This document shows positions 27,738 through 36,331 of a DNA stretch of 64,000 nt, in pieces (position 1 is the first letter of the stretch; the number at the start of each line of letters is the position of its first letter). Source of the DNA: Lachnospiraceae bacterium (GTDB lineage: Bacteria > Bacillota > Clostridia > Lachnospirales > Lachnospiraceae). The notes under the pieces were generated by a model. That model worked only from the letters and a program-made list of their open reading frames with translations, had not been told where the DNA came from and made no database searches. The translations under genes were made by a program, and so were the position numbers. The stretch covers positions 110,980-174,979 of the forward strand of contig JAFYYN010000062.1 in the NCBI GenBank assembly GCA_017557525.1, written 5' to 3'.

Positions 27738-28487
27738 TCACTCGTAGTCTACAACATTAACCCACTTCATCAGCAGTTCCATCTCGTCCTCGTGACCCTT
27801 TACGGACTGGGATGCGGCAACGATAGGGATCCACTTCTGGACATACTGCATAGCGGTATCGCTCTTCTTACAGAATAATTTAAGGTACTTCTCTCCGGTC
27901 TCCTGGTCATCGTTTAACCAGAAAAGCAGGTATGTACGTGCTGCATCTGCAGATGCATTACCCTGGGTTGCATGAGCCCAGTCAAGGATATACATTGTAC
28001 CGTCATCCTTAACTATGATATTGCTGGGGTTGAAATCTCCGTGACAAACCTTAACATGCTTGGGCATACCTTCGAGTCTCGTATGAAGCTCGTATCTTGT
28101 AGTTGCATCAAGCTTGGTCTCACTGATTTTTCTGTTCATCTTATCCTTAAGCTTGTTTAACAGAGGACAGCGCTTTGACTGAACCTTTAACTGCAGGTCA
28201 ACAAATTTCTCTAAGTACTCATCCTTCTTCTCAGGATGATCAGCCATCAGCTTGTCAAGTGGAGTACCCTCAATATAATCACTTACAATTGCCCACTTAC
28301 CATCTATAACGGTAACTTCTCTTAATTTAGGAATATTGAGACCTGTTTCCTCTATTCTTGCTGTTATCAGGGCTTCATTAAGTACGTCAGCCTTAGAATA
28401 ACTCTCATCAAATACCTTTATACATGCATCTCCGTCACGGTAGATGACCTTATTCTTACGCTTGGAAATTACTTTATCTAATTTCAT
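27738..28487 (-). CDS. APH/choline-kinase-like phosphotransferase
   Basis: A 249-residue kinase of the aminoglycoside phosphotransferase superfamily. The catalytic loop HGDFNPSN (near 149-156) and the metal-binding LDWAHA near 168 are intact; an ATP-anchoring Lys lies in the N-lobe (ACIKVF) and the hinge segment SDYIEGTPL follows. The ATG at 28487 directly follows the adhE TGA, and its GGAGG is made by the last adhE codons, so translation is coupled. The substrate is unknown; small alcohols, amines or sugars are all possible. Aminoglycoside resistance is unlikely given the chromosomal metabolic context. Confidence 0.85.
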   Translation of the reverse strand: MKLDKVISKRKNKVIYRDGDACIKVFDESYSKADVLNEALITARIEETGLNIPKLREVTVIDGKWAIVSDYIEGTPLDKLMADHPEKKDEYLEKFVDLQLKVQSKRCPLLNKLKDKMNRKISETKLDATTRYELHTRLEGMPKHVKVCHGDFNPSNIIVKDDGTMYILDWAHATQGNASADAARTYLLFWLNDDQETGEKYLKLFCKKSDTAMQYVQKWIPIVAASQSVKGHEDEMELLMKWVNVVDYE

Positions 28488-28488
28488 A

Positions 28489-31116
28489 TCATACCTCCTC
28501 ATGCTTCCCATAATATGCATTCAAGAACATCTGCTTAATCTCAGAAATAAGCGGATATCTCGGGTTGGCGCCGGTACACTGATCATCGAACGCATTCTCA
28601 GACATTTCATCAAGTGTTTTTAAGAACTCAGCCTCATCGGGCACATAGTCCTTGATCGTCTTCTTGATGCCAATCTTATCCTTTAAGTCATTGACAGCTG
28701 CAATAAGTGCTTCGACCTTAGCCTCATCTGAGCTTAATTTCTTACTGCTCTTTACAGGCAGTCCAAGGTATTCGGCAATCTCAGCATAACGTCTTAATGC
28801 CTTAGGATGATCATACTGTGAGAATGTTCCCATCTTTGTAGGTGCTTCCTTAGAATTAAATCTGATAACCTCTTCAAGCATCAGAGCATTTGCAACACCA
28901 TGAGCGATATGATGATAAGCACCAAGCTTATGAGCCATTGAGTGGCATACGCCAAGGAATGCATTTGCAAAAGCCATACCTGCAAGAGTTGCTGCGTTAG
29001 CCATCTTCTCACGGGCCACTACATTTGTACCGTCCTCATAAGCTATAGGCAGATATTCGAAGATAACCTTTAATGCCTGTAATGCAAGACCATCTGTATA
29101 ATCGGTAGCCATGATAGATGCATAAGCCTCAAGTGCATGTGAAACCGCATCAATACCTGATGCAGATGTAAGACCCTTGGGTGCTGTCATCTGGAAATCG
29201 GCATCAACTATAGCCATCTTAGGAAGAAGCTCATAATCTGCAAGCGGATACTTGATACCGTTGCTCTCGTCTGTGATAACTGCGAAAGGTGTTACCTCCG
29301 AGCCTGTACCTGCAGATGTAGGTATTGCAACAAAATAAGCCTTATCTCCCATATGAGGGAACTTGTATATTCTCTTCCTGATATCAACAAATCTCATTGC
29401 CATATCAGCAAAGTCTGCTTGCGGGTGCTCGTACAAAAGCCACATGATCTTCGCAGCATCCATAGCCGAACCGCCGCCGATAGCGATGATAGTATCGGGT
29501 TCAAAGCTCTTCATAAGCTCTGCACCGGCCTTAGCACTCTTTAACGTAGGGTTAGGCTCAACATCACTGAAAGTAGTATGGACAATGCCCAAACTGTCAA
29601 GCTTGTCTGTAACCGGCTTGCACATACCCGATTTAAACAGGAAACTGTCCGTAACGATAAATGCACGCTTCTTACCAAGATCAGTCTTTAATTCTTCAAG
29701 GGCAAGTGCTGTACAGCCCTTCTTTATATAAACCTTTTCAGGTACTCTGAACCAGAGCATATTCTCCCTCCTTATGGCAACGGTCTTAATATTCAAGAGA
29801 TGTTTGATGCCTACATTCTCACTTACTGAGTTACCTCCCCAGGTACCACACCCGAGTGTAAGTGAAGGAGCAAGCTTAAAGTTATACAGATCTCCGATAC
29901 CGCCATGTGAAGAAGGAGTATTTACTACTATACGGCAGGTCTTCATACGTTCCTTGAACTCGTTAAATACATCCTGCCTGGTCTCTAAATTAATGTAAAT
30001 AGAAGAAGTATGTCCGTATCCGCCGTCAGCTATAAGCCTTTCAGCCTTTGCGAAAGCATCCTTTATGTCCTTAGCCTTGTACATCGCAAGAACAGGACTT
30101 AACTTCTCATGAGCAAACTCCTCAGAAAGCTCAACCGACTCAACCTCGCCTATAAGCACCTTTGCAGACTCAGGAACCTCAATACCTGCCAGCTGTGCAA
30201 TTGTATGAGCCTTCTGACCAACTATTTTAGCATTAAGCGAGCCGTTTATGATTATGGTCTTACGAACCTTTTCAGTCTCTTCGGGATTAAGGAAGTATGC
30301 GCCGCGATAAGCGAACTCTTTCTTAACCTTTTCATAGATGTCCTTAAGAACGATAACCGACTGCTCCGAAGCACATATCATACCATTATCAAAGGTCTTT
30401 GAATGAAGGATTGAATTAACCGCAAGCACTATATCTGCACTCGAATCAATGATTGCAGGAGTATTTCCGGCACCAACGCCCAAAGCAGGTTTTCCTGATG
30501 AATAAGCTGCCTTAACCATGCCGGGACCGCCTGTAGCAAGGATGATATCGGCAGACTTCATGATAAGGTTTGTCATCTCAAGTGAAGGAACATCGATCCA
30601 TCCGATAATGCCCTCAGGAGCTCCTGCCTTTACAGCTGCCTCCAGAACTATCCTTGAAGCCTCTATGGTTGACTTCTTTGCTCTTGGGTGAGGACTGATT
30701 ATGATACCGTTTCTTGTCTTAAGACAAACCAGAGTCTTAAAGATAGCTGTTGAAGTCGGGTTAGTGGTAGGTATTACCGCTGCCACAAGACCTATGGACT
30801 CAGCTACTTTCTGGATACCTGCAGCCTTGTCCTCTTCGATAACTCCGCAGGTCTTAGCATCCTTATAGGCGTTATAGATGTACTCGGAAGCAAAGCTGTT
30901 TTTGATTACCTTGTCCTCCACACAGCCCATACCGGTCTCTTCCACTGCCATCTTGGCAAGAGGAAGCCTTGCTGCACATGCAGCAGTTGCGGCAGCCTTA
31001 AAGATTGCATCAACCTTTTCCTGAGGAAACTCTGCAAACTTTTCCTGAGCCTTACGTACGCGAGCTATCAGCTCTTCAAGTTTTTCCACGCTGTCAACTA
31101 CAAATTGCTGTTCCAT
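28489..31116 (-). CDS. adhE: Bifunctional acetaldehyde-CoA/alcohol dehydrogenase
   Basis: AdhE reduces acetyl-CoA to acetaldehyde and then ethanol, reoxidising two NADH during fermentation; it forms spirosomes. The 875-residue product has an aldehyde dehydrogenase half (1-440) with the catalytic Cys in NGMICASEQ near 245, a linker, and an iron-dependent alcohol dehydrogenase half with AIGGGSAMDAAK and the metal-binding HSMAHKLGAYHHIAHG. The length is typical. A near-consensus promoter lies 68 nt upstream of the ATG. No clear Rex operator is seen. The downstream kinase overlaps its ribosome site with the last codons of this gene. Confidence 0.97.
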   Translation of the reverse strand: MEQQFVVDSVEKLEELIARVRKAQEKFAEFPQEKVDAIFKAAATAACAARLPLAKMAVEETGMGCVEDKVIKNSFASEYIYNAYKDAKTCGVIEEDKAAGIQKVAESIGLVAAVIPTTNPTSTAIFKTLVCLKTRNGIIISPHPRAKKSTIEASRIVLEAAVKAGAPEGIIGWIDVPSLEMTNLIMKSADIILATGGPGMVKAAYSSGKPALGVGAGNTPAIIDSSADIVLAVNSILHSKTFDNGMICASEQSVIVLKDIYEKVKKEFAYRGAYFLNPEETEKVRKTIIINGSLNAKIVGQKAHTIAQLAGIEVPESAKVLIGEVESVELSEEFAHEKLSPVLAMYKAKDIKDAFAKAERLIADGGYGHTSSIYINLETRQDVFNEFKERMKTCRIVVNTPSSHGGIGDLYNFKLAPSLTLGCGTWGGNSVSENVGIKHLLNIKTVAIRRENMLWFRVPEKVYIKKGCTALALEELKTDLGKKRAFIVTDSFLFKSGMCKPVTDKLDSLGIVHTTFSDVEPNPTLKSAKAGAELMKSFEPDTIIAIGGGSAMDAAKIMWLLYEHPQADFADMAMRFVDIRKRIYKFPHMGDKAYFVAIPTSAGTGSEVTPFAVITDESNGIKYPLADYELLPKMAIVDADFQMTAPKGLTSASGIDAVSHALEAYASIMATDYTDGLALQALKVIFEYLPIAYEDGTNVVAREKMANAATLAGMAFANAFLGVCHSMAHKLGAYHHIAHGVANALMLEEVIRFNSKEAPTKMGTFSQYDHPKALRRYAEIAEYLGLPVKSSKKLSSDEAKVEALIAAVNDLKDKIGIKKTIKDYVPDEAEFLKTLDEMSENAFDDQCTGANPRYPLISEIKQMFLNAYYGKHEEV

Positions 31117-31183
31117 GATTCGTACCTCGCTTTTTATATGTTTTTCAATTAAACCCCTACTAAATAGTACTACCTACTCTACC

Positions 31184-31212
31184 ATTATACCACACGAAAT
31201 ACCATCATACAA
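31184..31212 (-). promoter_or_regulatory. Promoter of adhE
   Basis: On the minus strand, TTGTAT (31212-31207), 17-nt spacer and TATAAT (31189-31184) preceded by TGG, an extended -10. The leader is about 60 nt. Confidence 0.75.
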
Positions 31213-31248
31213 GGAAAAACAAATGTTTTGTGGCTTTTGCATAGGAAA

Positions 31249-31285
31249 AGAGATGAAGCGCATATCAATCTTCATCTCTTTTTTG
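31249..31285. terminator. Terminator hairpin between serpin and adhE
   Basis: A perfect 10-bp stem AGAGATGAAG/CTTCATCTCT (31249-31258 with 31270-31279) with an 11-nt loop. The plus side runs into six T. The minus side, which would serve the serpin gene 80 nt upstream, has four T. Confidence 0.65.
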
Positions 31286-31362
31286 CTAGTTTCCTATGTC
31301 TGTTTTTATTTTATTTAACCCGATGTCAGTATTTTATGACAAAGGGAAATAAGCTAATGTGA

Positions 31363-32679
31363 TTAAGGGTTAACCGTATTTACTATTCCGGCAAATACAG
31401 GTGTCCCGCTCTCTGTATCAACGATTGCGAATGCAAAAGGTCTGTCAAGGATTACTTCGTTCCTGATCTTAACGGGCTCTACTGCGGTCGCCTCACACTT
31501 CATATCGATAACGGTAACTGCTGCAGCCTTGGTACCCTTTTCATCGAGCTCGATATGGGTCTTCTGGATAACGCTGCCTACATAAAGAGCTATATTGCTG
31601 GTATCGCAGTCAGGATCAAGCATTGTTAAGAATTCAGCGTCAATATTGAAGGCCTTCTTCATGCCAAGCTTCTGAAGCATACTGTTCATATTGATTGAAT
31701 AATCAAATGTGAATGCGGGTGTAACAGTATCAACCTCGGTATAGTACATATTCTTATAGAAGTTCTCGAATGCATCATCCGAAAGACCTGTTACATAATC
31801 ATTGATTGAAATACTGCTGTCTAAGGGAAGTATAGCCATAAATGCATACTTATTACCCTCATAGTACTTCATGAAGCCCTTTGCATCCTCAGTCTCAAAG
31901 TAAAAATCCTCCTCGGATGAAAGCATCTTGGCATCCTCTTTCTCGCCTAAGTAATTGGTGAACTTACCGTTTTCGTTTATCTGGTAGTCCTTATATTCTT
32001 CCTTCCACTTACCCTCAAATGCCATTGCATTGATTATAAGCATTATGGTCTTGTCATCAAGCTTATCAAGAGTCTTGGGGATCATGCCCTTTGTCTTCTC
32101 AGATATCCAGCCATTGATCTCATCGCATACTTCGGGGCTGAATACTCTTGATGCTGCAGCAGCCTTAAACTGCTTTCTTAAAAGATTGAGATATTTCTCG
32201 TTAATCTTTACATTGTTGTTTTTAAGATTTGTTTCATTGATCCAGATGGAGTTAGCGATATCCATCATTCCACTGCTCTCTAATGACTCTCTGTAGTACT
32301 TTGCGAAATTAACAAGATCACGCTTTGTTGCTCCCTTTCTAATAAGAGCCGCCATCTGGGAATAGGTCTTTCCCTTTGCACCCATAGCGCACATATCAAG
32401 TGCGAACATAAGGGATGCAGGTGAGATCATGATGTTCTTTCCTGCCTCTTCATCGGCTATCGTACCCTTTAAAGTCTTTAAAGCAAAGCTGTTGTAGCCT
32501 GAGATCATCTGATCTGTGGTAGCCTTTGTCTTTTTTGTAAGCTTCATAGCCTTTCCGGTAACTGTCGAAGCATCTTTTTTCTTTGTGGTCTTTGCGTATG
32601 CTGCTTCACCTTTTCCGAGTGTAGCGCCAAGGCTTATAGCGATGGCTAAAACAAGCATTAAACTAATGATCTTTTTCAT
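31363..32679 (-). CDS. Secreted serpin (I4 family protease inhibitor)
   Basis: About 438 residues. A signal peptide ends near AYA-K, so the inhibitor is exported. The serpin fold is supported by NIMISPASLMFALDMCAMGAKG, FEGKWKEEY, and the C-terminal DRPFAFAIVD and PVFAGIVN. The reactive-loop hinge reads EKGTKAAAVT, the small-residue pattern required for loop insertion, so it should be inhibitory. Counting from the hinge places Glu at or next to P1, hinting at a Glu-specific protease target (inference, could be off by one or two). The ATG at 32679 has AGGAGG 5 nt upstream. Gut bacterial serpins inhibit host or community serine or cysteine proteases. Confidence 0.93.
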   Translation of the reverse strand: MKKIISLMLVLAIAISLGATLGKGEAAYAKTTKKKDASTVTGKAMKLTKKTKATTDQMISGYNSFALKTLKGTIADEEAGKNIMISPASLMFALDMCAMGAKGKTYSQMAALIRKGATKRDLVNFAKYYRESLESSGMMDIANSIWINETNLKNNNVKINEKYLNLLRKQFKAAAASRVFSPEVCDEINGWISEKTKGMIPKTLDKLDDKTIMLIINAMAFEGKWKEEYKDYQINENGKFTNYLGEKEDAKMLSSEEDFYFETEDAKGFMKYYEGNKYAFMAILPLDSSISINDYVTGLSDDAFENFYKNMYYTEVDTVTPAFTFDYSINMNSMLQKLGMKKAFNIDAEFLTMLDPDCDTSNIALYVGSVIQKTHIELDEKGTKAAAVTVIDMKCEATAVEPVKIRNEVILDRPFAFAIVDTESGTPVFAGIVNTVNP

Positions 32680-32831
32680 GTTTCCTCCTAAAAATCTCAA
32701 AACAATAACATTGTCTTGTGTTTTTCTTTTTCAAACATTAGACGAATGAAAAAAACACCGGGTTCCAAAACTTTTTTTATTTTATCATATTAAGTTATTT
32801 TATACAACTAAAACATTATCAACTGTGTACC

Positions 32832-32880
32832 CCTCATCAGTCAGCTTCGCTGACAGCTTTCCCCCAGGGAGAAGCCTTAT
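32832..32880. repeat. Dispersed palindromic repeat (copy B)
   Basis: CCTCATCA followed by GTCAGC-TTC-GCTGAC and an imperfect second hairpin GCTTTCCCCCAGGGAGAAGC. It is the same family as the element at 27641. Confidence 0.75.
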
Positions 32881-32890
32881 CTTAATGACT

Positions 32891-32961
32891 CGGGGACGGT
32901 TTTTCTGTCACAAAAAAAGTGACAAGCGAACCGCCATCTGTAAGGCTCGACCACTTGTCAC
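32891..32961. repeat. Intergenic hairpin with GGGGACGGTT motif
   Basis: CGGTT (32897-32901) pairs with AACCG (32929-32933) outside GTCAC-A7-GTGAC (32907-32923). A second GTGACAAG-like arm follows in inverted orientation near 32950. It is adjacent to repeat copy B and completes the 298-nt gap between the serpin and the lipoprotein gene. Confidence 0.5.
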
Positions 32962-32977
32962 ATTTAATACTAATCTA

Positions 32978-33598
32978 TCAGTTCTCAGGATAACCAAGAT
33001 CCTTTACGTTCTCGGGTAAAACATACATATAATGTCCGTTCATGCCCCACTCAGGAATATATTCTGAGATAATAACACCTACGAGTTCAATCTGGCTGTC
33101 ATCTGCAGGATAAGTGGTAGATTCGTTTGCATCAACTATTCTCCACTGGAATCCGAACTTTGTGCCCTCACCGACATACTGCATGACTGAATTGGTTGTA
33201 GGATCCATCATGCTTGTACTCATAATACCTTTAACCTTTATGACCTTATTGTCATACTTACCACTCTGTATGTCATTCATAACTTCCTTCATCATGCTGC
33301 CGTCATCAGGAAGCTCAAGATCGATCTTGCTGTAATCAACTGTCTTAGGATCAACTGCTTCTACTGTTTCATTATTGGTTGTTGTACCCCAATCCCAGTT
33401 AAAGCTGTCGCTGTCTGAACTGCCGTCAGAATTACCATCTTCATTCTTTGTGGCGTTGTCAATGTAATCCTTTAAGGTGTTAAGTGCATCCTCAAGCTCT
33501 TTGTCGGTTGCATCAGTCTTTATATTGGCACTTGCAGTACAAGCAGCAAGTGCAACAACACATGAAAGACATAACATTAAAGCAACAAATTTTCTCAT
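32978..33598 (-). CDS. Small lipoprotein of unknown function
   Basis: A 206-residue protein with a lipoprotein signal (lipobox LAAC, Cys 20). Residues 25-85 form an acidic Ser/Asn/Asp linker with a tryptophan-containing patch. The C-terminal 110 residues look like a beta-rich, OB-fold-like domain with VIKVKGIMS, FQWRIVDA and ELVGVI segments. No catalytic motif is seen. A short dyad GTCATAT/ATATGAC (33622-33640) sits in the leader near the ribosome site. Function unknown; it is surface-anchored by inference. Confidence 0.75.
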   Translation of the reverse strand: MRKFVALMLCLSCVVALAACTASANIKTDATDKELEDALNTLKDYIDNATKNEDGNSDGSSDSDSFNWDWGTTTNNETVEAVDPKTVDYSKIDLELPDDGSMMKEVMNDIQSGKYDNKVIKVKGIMSTSMMDPTTNSVMQYVGEGTKFGFQWRIVDANESTTYPADDSQIELVGVIISEYIPEWGMNGHYMYVLPENVKDLGYPEN

Positions 33599-33738
33599 TT
33601 TGAAAATCCTCCCTTTTATAAGTCATATCGAGTATATGACTGTATTATATATTACTAAAGGTTTAAAAACCTGTTAGCTATAATTTTTTCTCCTCATCTG
33701 ACGTGTCCTATTCGCCAGTGTAGGCTGCAAAAAACACT

Positions 33739-34119
33739 TTATAATAGTGCACATGCCTTTATAAATGAGGACTCAGATATCTCCTTCTGCCATACTCCGT
33801 TTGCACCGGCCGCCTTTGCTTTCTCAACCAGTACTGCCGAGCTGGTTATCGTTGTGAGTATGATCCTTGTGTCCGGGGACATAGCTCTTATTCTTTTTAC
33901 TGTCTCTAATATCTCATTCTCATCCGAAGAGGTAATGTCCATGATTATCAGTGCGATATTATTGCCCTTGATATATTTTTCAAGACTTTTTGCATCACGG
34001 AGTACAATGTAAAGCTCGTATCCTACGACTTTCTGTAAAATGTCCTCCATGAACTTGCGCATCACGGTCCAGCCTTCGATGAGTACTACTTTTTTCAGCC
34101 TTTCATCCGTAATAATCAC
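33739..34119 (-). CDS. Stand-alone, atypical response-regulator receiver domain
   Basis: 126 residues covering a CheY-like fold only. The phosphoacceptor Asp is present in LIIMDITSSDEN and the conserved Lys in WQKEIS, but the usual acidic pair at the end of strand 1 (VDD) reads IEG. Mg binding and phosphorylation may therefore be impaired. There is no output domain. Translation probably starts at GTG with an AAGG site. It lies 113 nt downstream of the LuxR-type regulator gene, and may act as a phosphate sink or as a non-phosphorylated partner. Confidence 0.75.
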   Translation of the reverse strand: MIITDERLKKVVLIEGWTVMRKFMEDILQKVVGYELYIVLRDAKSLEKYIKGNNIALIIMDITSSDENEILETVKRIRAMSPDTRIILTTITSSAVLVEKAKAAGANGVWQKEISESSFIKACALL

Positions 34120-34232
34120 CGCCTTTTCCTTTGACGGTTTTAATCATAGCACTTCTTTTTTTATTTGTAACTATTAATGTTACTAAACATACAGGCTTTT
34201 TCGCCCTGAAAAATCATCTTTTATTAAATCTA

Positions 34233-34871
34233 CTAATTATCTTCGTTTTTTTCGTCACTTATTACAAGACCCTCAAGCCTTGCCTTAACAGCCAGCTGGA
34301 CACGGTTTTTATAGCCAGTCTTTACCAAAAGGTCATTAATATAGTAATTTACTGTTGCAGGACTAACAAATAACTTCTCAGAAATTTCCTTATTTGTAGC
34401 TCCGGTAGTAACTTCTCTCAAAATTTCCAGCTCCATATCTGTAAACTCTGTACTTTTAGCGTTACCGATCATAAGCTCAGGGGTAGAATCAGGGTATATA
34501 TGCTCTCCCTTCATGGTTCTTTCCATAACTGTAAGTATCGGAACCTCCTCAAGTTCCTTATACCAGAAGCTGTCAACACCAATCTCCCTGGCCTTTTCTA
34601 TATAGGAAACCTCAGGCATGGAGGTAATGATTATTATCTTGATGCTTGGTCTTATAGCCTTAATTTCCCTTGAGGCGTCAAGACCGTTCATACCTCCGAC
34701 CATAACTATATCCATAAGTATAAGATCAACTGCGTTATTTTTACAGAATGATATTGCCTCTTCTCCGTCTTTGAGTGTAGCTACCAGTTCAAATTCTGCT
34801 GAATCTTTAATAAAGTAAGAGAAAAACTGCCTTGTAATGTTCTGATCATCTACTATTGCTACTTTTGTCAT
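34233..34871 (-). CDS. NarL/LuxR-type response regulator
   Basis: A 212-residue regulator. The receiver has VDDQN (8-12), the phosphoacceptor Asp in LILMDIVM near 55 and the conserved Lys in FWYKELEE. The C-terminal LuxR helix-turn-helix reads LREVTTGATNKEISEKLFVSPATVNYYI. A strong GGAGG site precedes the ATG. It lies 77 nt downstream of the histidine kinase gene, with a partial dispersed repeat in the gap, and is the obvious output of the kinase pair. Targets are unknown. Confidence 0.92.
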   Translation of the reverse strand: MTKVAIVDDQNITRQFFSYFIKDSAEFELVATLKDGEEAISFCKNNAVDLILMDIVMVGGMNGLDASREIKAIRPSIKIIIITSMPEVSYIEKAREIGVDSFWYKELEEVPILTVMERTMKGEHIYPDSTPELMIGNAKSTEFTDMELEILREVTTGATNKEISEKLFVSPATVNYYINDLLVKTGYKNRVQLAVKARLEGLVISDEKNEDN

Positions 34872-34917
34872 GTGTATAACCTCCTAACCGATTTTGTATT
34901 GTACCATGTAATACATT

Positions 34918-34946
34918 ACACTCATCAGTCTGCTTTGCAGACAGCG
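34918..34946. repeat. Partial dispersed palindromic repeat (copy C)
   Basis: ACTCATCA-GTCTGC-TTT-GCAGAC-AGC, the first half of the repeat family, directly abutting the stop codon of the histidine kinase gene. Confidence 0.65.
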
Positions 34947-34948
34947 CT

Positions 34949-36331
34949 CTATTTTGTATTAAGTAATAAGGGCATACGGAATATTACCTTAAACTCAGTG
35001 CCGCACTCCACATTCATATTTCCGCCGATGCGTTCTACTGCTTTTCTTAAGTTGCCTAAGCCGCCGCCTTCGCTGAAATTATCTGCACTTGGTATTTCTC
35101 CGTCATTGCTTATTTCAACCTGTAGATATTGCTTTTCCTTAAATGAAGTAAGTGTCCTGCCGATAGTATTTGTTATCTTTACAAACATTGTCTTGGCATT
35201 TCCATGCTTTAATGCATTTGTGGCGCAGGTCCTAAGTCCGGTGATTATGATATCCTTATGTTCTTTTCTCTTTGGCAGCATACCGGTAACCTCGAGCTGC
35301 AGACCCATCTTACTGAAATCCTTTGCTAAAGTCGAGTACTCAAAAATATTATTCTCATTTTCCTCGCCTCTAAGCAACATGGTATTCAGCTTCCATTGCT
35401 TTATTATATCGTCGCCAAGACTTTCATCCTGGGTTTCAAGGTATCTGCGTGTCATGATCAGTGTTTTTCCAAGATCATCATGTACCTTGCTTTTTGTAGC
35501 CAAAATCTCCTTCTGCACAGTCATGGTCTCAATTTCCGAATTAAGACTTTGCAGCCTTTTCTTGATTTCATCAACCTTAACACGTTTAACCTTTAGTTTT
35601 TCGTTTAAAAGCTGTTCCTGAGAAATATCAGTAGCCATTATCTCAACCAGCTCATGTCCCTCAAATATACATATGCTCTGCTTAAAGCTGTATACCGAAC
35701 CGTCCTCTAGTCTTACTATACATTCTTTCTTTTGATAATCATCCGCATTGACAATATTACTATAATTGTCAGCCTTATCCTTTAAATTCTTATCCGGGAA
35801 TATATTCATATCCTTTGATACGAGCATATCCCAAAATTCCGTACCGCTGTATATGCCTTTACCGGTAAGAGACCTGGAAATACTGTCCATCTTGGTATTT
35901 ACAAGTTTAACCATGCCGCCCTTCCAGTAAAACAAAAGTCCTACAGGGAGTGAATCAAGTCCTTCCTTTAAAGAAGCCTTTGTTACCGATCTTTTCTCCC
36001 AGCGTCTTACTGTCTGTGTCATTGCAAGTACCACAATGGTAACTGCAGACTGCAAAAGTATCAGCTCAACTGTCTTATTATCAAACCCAACCTCTTTAGA
36101 ATCTTTAAACTCGGCTATTATATACAGGAATACCTGGAATATCAGATATTCTATAAGCACTAAAACACTGAAAAGCATGGTGTATGCTCTCTTGCTTTTC
36201 TGGAAGCATATCCTTATAAGATTATATATCGCAATTATAAGGATTATCAGGGTTTCAAGAGCTGTTGTTCCCAGGATCAGTGCAAATATCTTATGATCAG
36301 GAAAACTTGCTAAGGCAAACATATTTATCAT
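34949..36331 (-). CDS. Membrane PAS-containing HisKA_3-type histidine kinase
   Basis: A 460-residue protein with three N-terminal membrane helices (about 15-120), a PAS-like domain (about 125-245), a coiled coil and a kinase core. The phosphoacceptor His sits in KSKVHDDLGK near 287, the DegS/NarX-type pattern. The ATP-binding domain has ATNALKHG (N box), NDG in place of DNG, and GGGLGNLR (G2). It should be active and pairs with the LuxR-type regulator downstream. Its ATG overlaps the end of the seven-helix protein gene by 4 nt, so the two are coupled. Confidence 0.85.
   Translation of the reverse strand: MINMFALASFPDHKIFALILGTTALETLIILIIAIYNLIRICFQKSKRAYTMLFSVLVLIEYLIFQVFLYIIAEFKDSKEVGFDNKTVELILLQSAVTIVVLAMTQTVRRWEKRSVTKASLKEGLDSLPVGLLFYWKGGMVKLVNTKMDSISRSLTGKGIYSGTEFWDMLVSKDMNIFPDKNLKDKADNYSNIVNADDYQKKECIVRLEDGSVYSFKQSICIFEGHELVEIMATDISQEQLLNEKLKVKRVKVDEIKKRLQSLNSEIETMTVQKEILATKSKVHDDLGKTLIMTRRYLETQDESLGDDIIKQWKLNTMLLRGEENENNIFEYSTLAKDFSKMGLQLEVTGMLPKRKEHKDIIITGLRTCATNALKHGNAKTMFVKITNTIGRTLTSFKEKQYLQVEISNDGEIPSADNFSEGGGLGNLRKAVERIGGNMNVECGTEFKVIFRMPLLLNTK

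Noticed and set aside
31117-31212. Search for a Rex operator at the adhE promoter
   Set aside because: No sequence close to TTGTTAANNNNTTAACAA is present.
33731-33754. Short hairpin with T tract at the end of the receiver-only gene
   Set aside because: The stem is only four clear base pairs plus an AT palindrome; too weak to call a terminator.
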